64,000 bases of DNA. Origin: Halolactibacillus halophilus (GTDB lineage Bacteria; Bacillota; Bacilli; Bacillales; Amphibacillaceae). Each line of letters opens with the position of its first letter. The stretch's first letter is position 1. The stretch is from positions 16,547 to 80,546 of the forward strand of contig NZ_FOXC01000008.1 in assembly GCF_900115605.1 (NCBI RefSeq). Direction: 5' to 3'. Position numbers and translations under genes: made by a program. This document shows positions 22,403-30,569 of the stretch, one piece after another. The notes beneath the pieces are model-generated. The model was not told where the DNA came from and searched no databases. It worked only from the letters and a program-made list of their open reading frames with translations.

Positions 22403-22457
22403 TGTATTAGTTCAAGTAGTACACTTATTAGTATAATATAACTTTGTTATTTGTAAA
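22403..22457 (-). promoter_or_regulatory. ytr-like promoter and YtrA-type operator
   Basis: On the minus strand -35 TTTACA (22452-22457) and -10 TATACT (22430-22435) are 16 bases apart. Just downstream is a 21-base near-palindrome, 22403-22423, with half-sites TGTATTA and TAGTACA (one mismatch). It matches the TGTAxTA-N7-TAxTACA pattern of YtrA operators. Another TGTATTA lies at 22394-22400. Confidence 0.75.
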
Positions 22458-22542
22458 GACTTATTTTAATTTTTCTTTTTTTACCCCATTGGTTTTCAAT
22501 CTAATTAAGACAATATTTTTTATCGTTAAACAAACAATCATA

Positions 22543-22581
22543 AAAAACACTTACAGACGTGTTGATTCTGTAAGTGTTTTT
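22543..22581. terminator. Bidirectional-looking terminator
   Basis: A 14-bp stem (22543-22556 with 22568-22581) with T-runs on either side. It lies just past the carboxylesterase remnant on the minus strand. Confidence 0.7.
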
Positions 22582-22591
22582 TTACCTGTTC

Positions 22592-22759
22592 TTATGCTTT
22601 AGGTGCCCGATTTTCTTCGTACCATCGTTTAGCACGATCGATTTCTTCATTGGAGAGTGCATGGCCATGATTAGTATAAGTCACTGATACAGCGATGCCT
22701 TGTTTTTCAAAGGAATTGATTAATTCTTCTGTTTCCGCTTGATCAGCGAGCGGGACATG
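22592..22759 (-). pseudogene. Remnant: C-terminus of a phospholipase/carboxylesterase-type hydrolase
   Basis: Reading the minus strand, about 55 codons ending at TAA 22592-22594 encode VPLADQAETEELI...SNEEIDRAKRWYEEN. This resembles the C-terminal end of the alpha/beta-hydrolase phospholipase/carboxylesterase (MhqD-like) family, in which the catalytic His sits in GHxLS. Here the sequence reads NHGHALSNEEI. An in-frame TAG lies directly upstream of codon 22759, and no nucleophile region is present. The rest of the gene is deleted. The terminator after it survives. Confidence 0.7.
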
Positions 22760-22819
22760 CTATTTTCATTCACATTATCCCTAACCGATAAAGAGATGTT
22801 TCATTTTCTAAAAATACCT

Positions 22820-23029
22820 CTAAAATACAAGCAATATCCACAATACAATCACAAGCGTCGTTACCGTTCCAATAATGGCACTACGCATGCGTCTTGATAA
22901 CGGATTAGGAATCAAATGTAACAGTAAAGTTAGTGTTAATACGGTAATACCAACAACAGCTAAGAAATAAATAAATAAGCCTAAAATATTATTAAAAGGA
23001 TCGGCCATCGCCGCTCTGATTAAATCCAT
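22820..23029 (-). CDS. Small two-TM membrane protein
   Basis: Protein of 69 aa with two hydrophobic helices (about 14-39 and 48-69) joined by the basic loop NPLSRRMRS, and a very hydrophobic C-terminus. ATG 23029 is preceded by GAGGTGAAAG. The topology suggests an inner-membrane protein with both ends outside or both inside. I do not recognise a family. Confidence 0.6.
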   Translation of the reverse strand: MDLIRAAMADPFNNILGLFIYFLAVVGITVLTLTLLLHLIPNPLSRRMRSAIIGTVTTLVIVLWILLVF

Positions 23030-23142
23030 TCTTTCACCTCATCTCTTACACGTACACTAAATCATCTTTTTTCATTTTAATGTATCATCCAGCGTAAAAC
23101 AACAGATAAACCAATATTTACGACCAATGACCTGGTCAGTTG

Positions 23143-23180
23143 TTTAAAACCAATCACAAGCTGATGTGATTGGTTTTAAA
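23143..23180. terminator. Perfect inverted repeat, terminator-like
   Basis: A perfect 16-bp stem (23143-23158 with 23165-23180) with a 6-base loop lies directly after the stop of the gene ending at 23183. The T-run is weak. Confidence 0.55.
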
Positions 23181-23182
23181 CG

Positions 23183-23626
23183 TTACCTATATTGGCGTTC
23201 TTTTCGTTTATGTTCTTCCGTTAAAAAATGAAAGAATAGTGGTAAATCCATCTGTTTTTGTTTATTGACTCGCGTTACATAACGGTTTTTTTCGTGTTCT
23301 TCTATTAAAATACTTTTCTTAATTCGTTCAGCAATATAGCGCTTAACACTTTGGTGCATTTGCTTTTTTAAGAACTGTGATTCCCTAAATAAGCTAAGGC
23401 CAACAGCCGCTAAGAGCGCATACACAACCCGCGCCGTCATTGAAATCGAACTAAATTCCGCGCTTAAAAACGGTAACACCATATTTAAGATGCCTAAAAT
23501 TAAAAGCGGTAAACCAATCATATAAAAGAGTGACACTTTTTTCATTAATGGACGGATCATTGTCGCAATCTTATCCATTTCTTGTTGAATGAACGGTGGT
23601 AATGATTTTGAGTTAATGGTTTGCAT
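23183..23626 (-). CDS. Two-TM protein, DUF5392-like
   Basis: Protein of 147 aa with a soluble N-terminus, two hydrophobic segments (about 35-55 and 64-84) and a long basic C-terminal helix region (about 85-147). The size and layout recall the DUF5392 family of bacilli, but this is a weak recollection. ATG 23626 is preceded by GGAGGGGC. It is monocistronic. Function unknown. Confidence 0.55.
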   Translation of the reverse strand: MQTINSKSLPPFIQQEMDKIATMIRPLMKKVSLFYMIGLPLLILGILNMVLPFLSAEFSSISMTARVVYALLAAVGLSLFRESQFLKKQMHQSVKRYIAERIKKSILIEEHEKNRYVTRVNKQKQMDLPLFFHFLTEEHKRKERQYR

Positions 23627-23738
23627 TACGATTGCCCCTCCTTGTTAACACATAGTAATTAGTACTATTATATGATGATTCAAGTAATTAAGCAACGCAT
23701 ATGAACGTTTTATAAGGAAACGTCTGAGTACAGCTTAA

Positions 23739-23775
23739 GAAAACACCAATAGCCTGAGCCAGTGATGTTTTCATT
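23739..23775 (-). terminator. Weak terminator after amino-acid ABC operon
   Basis: GAAAACA/TGTTTTC arms with an imperfect middle, downstream of the ATPase stop at 23780. Confidence 0.4.
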
Positions 23776-23779
23776 ATCG

Positions 23780-24502
23780 TTATAAAATTTTGTCTAAAAA
23801 GTCTTTTGCCCGGTCGGATTGTGGATTGTTGAAAAAGGTATGCGGTTCGCCTTCTTCAATGAGTAACCCTTGGTCTAAGAAGATGACCCGGTCGGCAACC
23901 TCGCGAGCAAAGCCCATCTCATGGGTAACAACAAGCATCGTCATACCAGACTCCGCCAAGTCTTTCATAACATCTAGCACCTCTTTAACCATTTCTGGGT
24001 CAAGGGCGGATGTCGGTTCATCAAATAACATTAAGTCAGGCTCCATCGCTAACGCCCTGGCAATCGCCACCCGTTGTTTTTGACCACCTGATAAACTGCT
24101 TGGGTAAGCGTCCTGTTTATCACTTAAGCCTACGCGCTCAAGGAGGGCGAGTCCTTTTTCTTCTGCTTCAGCTCTAGAGATTCGCTTCACTTTTAACGGC
24201 GCATACGTTAAATTCTCAAGCACCGTTAAGTGCGGAAATAAGTGAAAGTGTTGAAATACCATCCCTATTTTTTCACGTGCTTTCGTGACATTGGTCTTTT
24301 TATCCGTTAAGTCCACACTAGCGACAGTGATGTTACCTTCTGTCGGTGTTTCTAATAAATTAATACAACGCAAGAACGTTGATTTACCAGACCCACTTGG
24401 ACCGATGACCGAGACCACTTCTCCTTGCTTAATTTCAATCGAAATGTCTTTCAATACTTCATTCTTACCAAAGCTCTTATATAAATGTTCGACATTAATC
24501 AC
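23780..24502 (-). CDS. Polar amino acid ABC transporter, ATP-binding protein
   Basis: GlnQ/HisP-class ATPase (240 aa). Walker [20 protein letters not shown]-loop [18 protein letters not shown], signature [15 protein letters not shown], Walker [15 protein letters not shown] and switch [15 protein letters not shown]. These are the exact forms of the polar amino acid importers. It overlaps the permease gene by 8 bases and is the last gene of the operon. Confidence 0.95.
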   Translation of the reverse strand: MINVEHLYKSFGKNEVLKDISIEIKQGEVVSVIGPSGSGKSTFLRCINLLETPTEGNITVASVDLTDKKTNVTKAREKIGMVFQHFHLFPHLTVLENLTYAPLKVKRISRAEAEEKGLALLERVGLSDKQDAYPSSLSGGQKQRVAIARALAMEPDLMLFDEPTSALDPEMVKEVLDVMKDLAESGMTMLVVTHEMGFAREVADRVIFLDQGLLIEEGEPHTFFNNPQSDRAKDFLDKIL

Positions 24503-25154
24503 CTTTACTCAGTCTCCTTTCAACCCATTTACCTAGTAAGCTTAATACCATAACGAGGCCCCAGTAAATCAAACCAACAAATAAAAGTGGTTCGAAGTTT
24601 CGATAAAGATTGGCACCCACAACTTGTCCACGACGCATTAAATCCAAGTAACCAATCGTTGAAACGATGGCTGATTCCTTCGTTAGTGTAATAAATTCAT
24701 TCATCAAAGCAGGTAAAATATTTTTAAGTGCTTGTGGTAAAATAATATCAATCATCATCTGACGGTACGGCACACCAAGTGCCATGGCTGCTTCTGTTTG
24801 TCCTTTATCAACCGCACTGATACCCGCACGAATAATCTCTGACACGTAAGCGGACGAATTTAACCCAAATGCTAAAACCGCAGATAAAAAGGGGGAAATA
24901 TCATAACCGGTTAACTGCGGGACAGCTAAATAAATAATCATTAATTGTAAAATAAGCGGTGTTCCGCGGAACATCGACGTATAAACATCCGCAAATAAGC
25001 GGAGTGGTTTTAATGATCCAATTTTAAATAACGCTAGCACCGTCCCGATAATAAACCCAAACACAATCGAGACAATAACAAATTGTAATGTGACCCATAT
25101 TCCTTCCAACATAAAAGGAATATAAGGCACGATTTGGCTCCAATCCAAATTCAT
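24495..25154 (-). CDS. Polar amino acid ABC transporter, permease
   Basis: HisM/GlnP-type permease (219 aa) with about five membrane helices. Motifs typical of the family are [42 protein letters not shown] and the EAA-loop [26 protein letters not shown]. It follows the binding protein after 64 bases. Confidence 0.94.
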   Translation of the reverse strand: MNLDWSQIVPYIPFMLEGIWVTLQFVIVSIVFGFIIGTVLALFKIGSLKPLRLFADVYTSMFRGTPLILQLMIIYLAVPQLTGYDISPFLSAVLAFGLNSSAYVSEIIRAGISAVDKGQTEAAMALGVPYRQMMIDIILPQALKNILPALMNEFITLTKESAIVSTIGYLDLMRRGQVVGANLYRNFEPLLFVGLIYWGLVMVLSLLGKWVERRLSKGD

Positions 25155-25218
25155 GCCTTACACCTCATTTCGTATTAAATTTAATGTTAAGTTAAGTACA
25201 ACCTTAACCTCTTAGTTT

Positions 25219-26070
25219 TTATTCTTCTGATAAAAATTCTGCTTCAAGTTCGGCGAGTTTACCGCTGTCGATAATGCTATCAAGTGCCGCGTTCACATCT
25301 TCAACAAGCGCACTTCCTTTAGGGAAGGCGACTGCCATACCTGGTGATGCATCAGTTGGATCGTCAAACCCTGCTAAGTCTTGTACTTCAATAAAGCCTT
25401 TTGCGACTTGCTTATCTAAGTAAATGACGTCGACACGGTTTGTGATTAGTTCTTGCACGAGCATTTGCGCATCATCTAATGCTTTAAGTTCAAACTCATA
25501 ATCTTCTTGAATGGCTTTGGCACCCTCTTCTTGAATTGTTCCAAGTTGAACACCAACTGTTTTGCCTTCTAAGTCAGCTAAATCCGTCATAGGTTCATCT
25601 TTACGCGTGACGAACATTTCGCCTGATGAGTGATACTCATTTGAGAAGTCGACATTTTGACGACGGTTTTCCGTTGCTGACATACCTGAGAGTACCATAT
25701 CCACACGCTCTGCTTGAAGCGCACCAATTAATCCATCAAATTTCATATCGCGAATTTCTAGCTCCATTCCAAGTTCTTCAGCTATTAACTTCGCCAATTC
25801 AATATCGAATCCAACAAATTCCCCATTTACATCCAATGACTCAAATGGTGGGTAATCCGGTGATGTGGCCATTTCTAAAATATTATCTTCAGCATCTGAA
25901 TCTGCGTCTTGGTCTGTCTCATCTGTTTCACCATCTGTATTTTCAGCTGGTTCATCTCCACTTGTGTCATCAACATTCGGTAGAGCATCATCTTCACCGG
26001 CACCACAAGCTGTTAAACCAATCATTAAAGTTGCGACTAACATAAGAAATAACATCGTAAGTTTTTTCAT
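25219..26070 (-). CDS. Amino acid ABC transporter, substrate-binding lipoprotein
   Basis: Solute-binding protein family 3 (283 aa). A frame extends to 26133, but ATG 26070 (MKKLTML) follows GGGGAGAAAG and begins a proper signal peptide with lipobox LTAC (lipidated C22). Residues 25-60 are an Asp/Glu/Thr-rich spacer. The domain contains SPDYPPFESLDVNGEFVGFDIEL and later GKTVGVQLGTIQEEGA. Acidic spacers are common in salt-adapted bacilli. The preceding gene is an M20D amidohydrolase, hinting that the substrate is an N-acylated or conjugated amino acid. Confidence 0.92.
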   Translation of the reverse strand: MKKLTMLFLMLVATLMIGLTACGAGEDDALPNVDDTSGDEPAENTDGETDETDQDADSDAEDNILEMATSPDYPPFESLDVNGEFVGFDIELAKLIAEELGMELEIRDMKFDGLIGALQAERVDMVLSGMSATENRRQNVDFSNEYHSSGEMFVTRKDEPMTDLADLEGKTVGVQLGTIQEEGAKAIQEDYEFELKALDDAQMLVQELITNRVDVIYLDKQVAKGFIEVQDLAGFDDPTDASPGMAVAFPKGSALVEDVNAALDSIIDSGKLAELEAEFLSEE

Positions 26071-26163
26071 TTCTTTCTCCCCTTCATTTGTATATTTATT
26101 CATGATTATGAATTTTAACAAATTTATTCGCATTTGGGAAGTAAAAAGTTTAAAATAATCAAA

Positions 26164-27327
26164 TTATTTTTTTCTCTGATTAAATTCACGTTTAATTTCG
26201 GCCAACAATTCCGGGTCGGTTATGCATTTAAGGCCCGTTAACGCCATTGACAGTGCCCCGCGTCGTAACGCCAGTTCGCCAGCTTTAGTCATCGTTTGAT
26301 CGCGGAAAGCTGTCGTATGCGCGACAAGTCCTGCTTTACCCATTCCAATATAAGGATGAATTGCCGGCACGCGGTGACTGACATTACCAATATCCATTGA
26401 TCCTAAACCACCTCGCGCTTCTTCTATTTCGGTCTCACCTGCTTTATAAAGTTGTTCTGCATAAATATTCGATAACGTTTGATTGGTGATCATATTATCG
26501 TAGCTAAGCTCATAGTTTCGCATCGCTAACGTGGCACCTGTCATAAGTGCTGCTCCTTCTGCAATTTTTTTCACTTTTGCTACGACATCGTTTACATCAC
26601 GGCGTTCTTTCGCCCGAATATAGAACTGACTGATCGCTAAGTCTGGAACAACGTTGGCTGCTTGACCACCTTCAGTGATGACACCATGAATTCTCACATC
26701 ATCCTTTAAATGTTGTCTTAAAGCATTGATACCATTATACAGTTGAATCACACTGTCAAGCGCATTAATGCCTTCTTCTGGTGATGCTGCTGCGTGACTC
26801 GTTTTCCCCTCGTAACGGAATTCAATCGCATCCATGGCTAATGACTCGCCGCTTTTGGCCGATACACCTGCCGGATGCACCATCATCGCTACATCACAAA
26901 CATCAAACATGCCTTCGTCTGCCATTGGCACTTTCGCACCATTGGTTTCCTCTGCTGGTGTGCCATATACAATTACGGTGCCACCCGTCTCATCAATCAC
27001 CTTACTAAGCAGAATTCCTGCGCCAATCCCCATCGTCGCAATTAAATTGTGGCCACAGCCATGCCCCACACCCGGTAGTGCATCATATTCAGCCATAATT
27101 CCAATGGTCGGACCTGCTTTTTCCCCTTCATATATCGCCTTAAACGACGTTGGTCGCCCAACTAATCCCGTCTCTACAGTAAAAGCATGTTTGTTCAAAT
27201 AACTAACCAACGTTTCTTGTGCGATAAATTCCCTATCGCCAAGCTCTGGGTTTTCAAATAAGTGTGTGCGAATATCAAGTAAATCCTGTTCAATCTGATC
27301 CATCCAGTCAAATAATTGTTGTTCCAT
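26164..27327 (-). CDS. M20D amidohydrolase (hippurate/N-acyl amino acid hydrolase-like)
   Basis: Metal-dependent amidohydrolase of 387 aa. It has HLFENPELGDREF near the N-terminus, GHGCGHNLIATMGIG and TPAEETNGAKVPM as metal-site regions, and a central dimerisation domain (about 175-285). The form is closest to AbgB/p-aminobenzoyl-glutamate hydrolase-like enzymes. It lies 94 bases upstream of the amino acid importer on the same strand, so it probably releases amino acids from imported conjugates. Exact substrate cannot be read. Confidence 0.87.
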   Translation of the reverse strand: MEQQLFDWMDQIEQDLLDIRTHLFENPELGDREFIAQETLVSYLNKHAFTVETGLVGRPTSFKAIYEGEKAGPTIGIMAEYDALPGVGHGCGHNLIATMGIGAGILLSKVIDETGGTVIVYGTPAEETNGAKVPMADEGMFDVCDVAMMVHPAGVSAKSGESLAMDAIEFRYEGKTSHAAASPEEGINALDSVIQLYNGINALRQHLKDDVRIHGVITEGGQAANVVPDLAISQFYIRAKERRDVNDVVAKVKKIAEGAALMTGATLAMRNYELSYDNMITNQTLSNIYAEQLYKAGETEIEEARGGLGSMDIGNVSHRVPAIHPYIGMGKAGLVAHTTAFRDQTMTKAGELALRRGALSMALTGLKCITDPELLAEIKREFNQRKK

Positions 27328-27648
27328 CTTTATCTTCCCCTTTATTTATTTATTTTATTCCTCATCCACCATAAGTGGAATAATGACATAGACGTGCGCT
27401 TAATTCACTCAAGCAGCCGCATATATGACTTAGTGTACCATATTACAAACGATTTCAACTAAAGCAGTGCGTCAGTCGATTTGGTAGCCATCTTCCTAGA
27501 CAATAGTCATTCTATATTCACATGCTATGCCTCTTTTTTTCGGTGATTATAATAATATCAGAAAATATTGAAAACGACTAGATGACTATCTCAGTTTATA
27601 AAAAAATTAAAGCAGTTGCCACGTTGTGACAACTACTTTAATTTCAAC
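27328..27648. other. Intergenic region
   Basis: No coding frame is supported. It holds the region upstream of the M20D gene and, at its right end, the terminator of the HAD gene. A small CCAC/GTGG hairpin lies at about 27366-27380 without clear meaning. Confidence 0.5.
27603..27645 (-). terminator. Terminator of the HAD gene
   Basis: A long stem with two mismatches pairs 27603-27620 with 27626-27643. On the minus strand it follows the stop at 27649 and ends in T-rich sequence. Confidence 0.7.
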
Positions 27649-28425
27649 TTATAATAAGCCCATTTCTTTAATTCCTAGATACAACCCATCTTCATCAACA
27701 TCAGCCGTCACATAATCTGCCACTTGCTTCGCCTCTGAACAGCTGTTACCCATTGCTACACTGTTATGAATATTTTCAAGCATCTCAACATCATTTAATC
27801 CATCACCGAAGGCATAGACATCACTTGGGTCAATGTTTAAGTGATCAATCAATTGTTTAATCCCTCGCCATTTCGATCCCCCTGCCGGTATAATATCAAC
27901 AGAAAGTGGATGCCAACGAACGAAGTCAAACTCTGGATATTGGCCTTCATATTGTTTAATTTCTTCTTGATCAACAAAAAACAAGGCTTGATATAAATCA
28001 CGTCCTGCATGATAACTCGGATCATAATCAGGGGTGAAGGTTAATTTAAGGGACGCAATACTTTTATCAATCGATGGATGATTCTCCACGTTTTGGCGCA
28101 TATTTTGATGATCCATAAACATCATCGGATGATTATTATTATGTCCTTCAACTTCAAGTTGAAGCAGTGCCCGCTTATCAAGTGGTGTTGTGAAAATGAC
28201 GTTTCCTTGATAGACGACAAACGACCCGTTATAACTGATGTAAGTATCTATTCCTAGTGACGCCCGAATATCTTCATACATAAAGGGGCCCCGTCCAGTT
28301 GCAATGGCCACAGTATGGCCCTTTTCTTTTAATATGTTAATAGCTTCGATCGTTTTTTCTGGTAACTGTTTATTATGGTCCAACAGCGTACCGTCAATAT
28401 CGAAGAAAATTAGTTTTTTTGTCAT
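27649..28425 (-). CDS. Cof-type HAD-IIB phosphatase
   Basis: HAD hydrolase of 258 aa. Motif I FFDIDGTLLDHNK (nucleophile D9, acid D11), motif II IATGRG, motif III Lys in the PAGGSKWRGIKQL region and motif IV FGDGLNDVEMLE. The alpha/beta cap between motifs II and III marks the Cof (IIB) class. These enzymes dephosphorylate sugar phosphates, FMN or PLP; the substrate here is unknown. It is monocistronic. Confidence 0.9.
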   Translation of the reverse strand: MTKKLIFFDIDGTLLDHNKQLPEKTIEAINILKEKGHTVAIATGRGPFMYEDIRASLGIDTYISYNGSFVVYQGNVIFTTPLDKRALLQLEVEGHNNNHPMMFMDHQNMRQNVENHPSIDKSIASLKLTFTPDYDPSYHAGRDLYQALFFVDQEEIKQYEGQYPEFDFVRWHPLSVDIIPAGGSKWRGIKQLIDHLNIDPSDVYAFGDGLNDVEMLENIHNSVAMGNSCSEAKQVADYVTADVDEDGLYLGIKEMGLL

Positions 28426-28766
28426 GAATGTTCCCGCCTTTGTCTCTTTTTTGTTTCTAACAATAGTATACCATATCCTATAAGCTATGACCGATTGATC
28501 ATTGCCTCAGGTTTGTTTTAAGTTATTCTCGATAAGATTATAAATTAAGGTTTTAAGTGCACATTTTTTGCTACCGCGTTGATTAAGTTAAGATAGCTCT
28601 TAATCTATTATTCGCATGTACTTAAGAAACCTAACCATACTAAAGGCACCTGTTTGACTCCAATGCCTAACACACTCATTATTATAACAATGCCAATGAT
28701 CCAGTCAATACATTTCCGTTATTAGACGTGTTCTCTCTTGTTTTAGACAATTTATTGTTTCAAGGC
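28426..28766. other. Intergenic region with possible gene debris
   Basis: No gene is supported. On the minus strand around 28620-28720 there is a short hydrophobic frame containing IDWIIGIVIIMSVLGIGVK but no start codon or ribosome site. It lies just past the truncated S66 gene, so the region may be a deletion scar. Confidence 0.35.
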
Positions 28767-29615
28767 TTAAAAGTCTGTTTTATAGTTTCCGTGACTTCGA
28801 CCAAAGAGTATTCCGGAACATCCTTCAAACCAACCCGCTAACTTCATTTGTACCAAAGACCTTCTCAAATCAGTCGTATTTAATTCGCAGTTCTCTAAAT
28901 ACCATACAACCGGTTCATTCGGTATGTATTTATCTCGAAATCTTTTTACGTCCCCATAAGGCGTGCCAATTAAATGGCGAATCACATCAATACACCCACC
29001 AAGAAGACGACCTTCTATACAGATTGGTTGATTATTGATAGTTTTCCAATACGTTTTTTCAGTTAGATTAAAGACACAAGATGACGGATTATTGTGGCTC
29101 CACTCCTTTTGATATAGTGGTGATGACTTTTGCACAATCGTTTCACCTCTATTAGTAGCTAAAACGGACGCCCACATAGCCGTTGTTTCATCAGAATATT
29201 CCCCTCTTAAATCAACTAAATTTGTACCATGGGCTGTGGCAAGACCTTTTGATAATGTAATAGCTAATAACAATACACTTAGATCAGAATAGCCTAGGAT
29301 CCATTTGTTTTGCATCTTATCAAATTCAACATATTCTAGTATGTCGATTAAAAGCTCCCCACCCCATGGAGGAATAATAACCTCAATTTCATCATTTTTA
29401 ATCATTGAGTTAAACTCCTTGGCACGTTTCATTGCAGGTGCGGACTTTGCTTTATTCTGAGTCCAAGCAGTCTCGCCTGAAACAACATTAAATCCTTTAG
29501 TTTGCATTCGTTTAATTGCTTGATTGAGTATATTATGTCGTTCTTCTCCAACACCCGATGACGGTGCTGGTACTCCGATGGTTGAACCGTTTGTAAATAC
29601 TGGATATGTTATCAT
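28767..29615 (-). pseudogene. LD-carboxypeptidase/MccF-like S66 peptidase, C-terminally truncated
   Basis: Serine peptidase family S66 protein of 282 aa. The N-terminal domain has VPAPSSG, and the nucleophile region is GYSDLSVLLLAI. The Glu region around YLENCELNTTDLRRSLVQM is present. S66 proteins normally run to ~330-350 aa and end with a catalytic His in a DIGHxxP motif. This frame stops right after GILFGRSHGNY, so the His is missing. No continuation is visible in other frames downstream. ATG 29615 follows AGAGGTG. Probably inactive. Confidence 0.75.
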
Positions 29616-29749
29616 TTTGCACCTCTATTTAAGTTTTGATTAGAAGAAATCAGTTGATAATTAGATATCATCATAGCACAATTCGTCGTATTTTTCCGCC
29701 TCCTTTATTTTCTCATAACGATTATAGTTGTGAAAGGAGGTGAGGCACC

Positions 29750-29971
29750 ATGGCTACTCAAGTTACCACAAACTCACGTTTACAGTTATACTTCATCACC
29801 GGCGCAGATTTAGAAGGCAAAGACATCGTTAAAACAAAGTCATTTAACAACGTAAAAACCGATGCAACACCAGAAGCTTTACTTGTTGTAAGTAACGCAC
29901 TTAGCTCAGTTCAACAGTATCCTCTAATGGAAATCAAACGTAATGACACGTCGCTAATCTCTCCAGAGTAA
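29750..29971 (+). CDS. DUF1659 protein
   Basis: Protein of 73 aa of the small DUF1659 family, seen in bacilli directly before DUF2922 and YvrJ genes. KTKSFNNVKTDATPEAL is the conserved core. No signal, membrane segment or cysteine is visible. GAAAGGAGGTG lies just before ATG 29750. Function unknown. Confidence 0.85.
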   Translation: MATQVTTNSRLQLYFITGADLEGKDIVKTKSFNNVKTDATPEALLVVSNALSSVQQYPLMEIKRNDTSLISPE

Positions 29972-30011
29972 TTAGCGACAATGATTGCTAAGGAAAGGAG
30001 GTGGACATACT

Positions 30012-30227
30012 ATGAAAGTCTTAGAACTTAAGTTTAGAAATATCGATGATAAAATCGTCACACTTTCACTCGACACACCCATTGAACCGGTTGATCCGGC
30101 TTTAATTAACACTGTTATGGATACAATCGTAACCGAAAATGCGTTTATTTCTTCAGGTGGTGATCTCGTTAAAAAAGAGAGTGCCCGTATCGTTGAACGT
30201 CAAGTCACTGATATTACCCTTGGTTAA
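30012..30227 (+). CDS. DUF2922 protein
   Basis: Protein of 71 aa of the DUF2922 family (KVLELKFRN...DKIVTLSLDTP). The frame is open from 29985, but ATG 30012 is preceded by AAGGAGGTGG, so the start is there. The fold is predicted beta-rich, similar in size to DUF1659, 40 bases upstream. A terminator follows. Function unknown. Confidence 0.87.
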   Translation: MKVLELKFRNIDDKIVTLSLDTPIEPVDPALINTVMDTIVTENAFISSGGDLVKKESARIVERQVTDITLG

Positions 30228-30241
30228 TCACATGACTTAAC

Positions 30242-30272
30242 ATAGGAGGCCTTTCTGGCCTCCTATTTGTTT
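30242..30272 (+). terminator. Terminator between DUF2922 and yvrJ-like genes
   Basis: A perfect 10-bp stem (30242-30251 with 30257-30266), then TTGTTT. It would set a higher transcript level for the first two genes than for the third. Confidence 0.7.
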
Positions 30273-30298
30273 ATCACTTGTTGAGAGGAGGTTTGTAG

Positions 30299-30439
30299 AT
30301 GGACCCTCAATGGATCCAATTAATCGCTGATTTAGGTTTTCCGATTGTGGTAACTTTTTATTTGTTGCACCGGATTGAAACAAAACTCAACACATTAATT
30401 GAGTCAATTGTTACCTTACCTGATCGCTTAAAAATATAA
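30299..30439 (+). CDS. yvrJ: YvrJ-family small membrane protein
   Basis: A 46-codon gene starting MDPQWIQLIADLGFPIVV. GAGAGGAGG precedes ATG 30299 by 8 bases. One membrane helix (about 8-24) is followed by an amphipathic basic/acidic tail HRIETKLNTLIESI. The YvrJ family is known by this pattern and by its place after DUF1659/DUF2922. The layout resembles small holin-like or BhlA-type peptides. Function unknown. Confidence 0.82.
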   Translation: MDPQWIQLIADLGFPIVVTFYLLHRIETKLNTLIESIVTLPDRLKI

Positions 30440-30444
30440 CCAAC

Positions 30445-30486
30445 GTCCTCATGGTCTGTTTAAGACAGACCATGAGGACTTTTTGT
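30445..30486 (+). terminator. Strong terminator after yvrJ
   Basis: A perfect 15-bp stem (30445-30459 with 30465-30479) followed by TTTTTGT. Confidence 0.88.
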
Positions 30487-30569
30487 CTGAATTTTCTTAA
30501 ATTTGATTGAATCCATATACCAACAAAGCTATAATAGACAAATAAAGTTAACGAACGGGGGGATTTTGA

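Noticed and set aside
28620..28720. Hydrophobic minus-strand frame with IDWIIGIVIIMSVLGIG
   Set aside because: No start codon or ribosome site and only ~30 codons; treated as possible debris.
30440..30569. S-box (SAM) riboswitch before metA
   Set aside because: The gap holds the yvrJ terminator and too little sequence for an aptamer plus expression platform.
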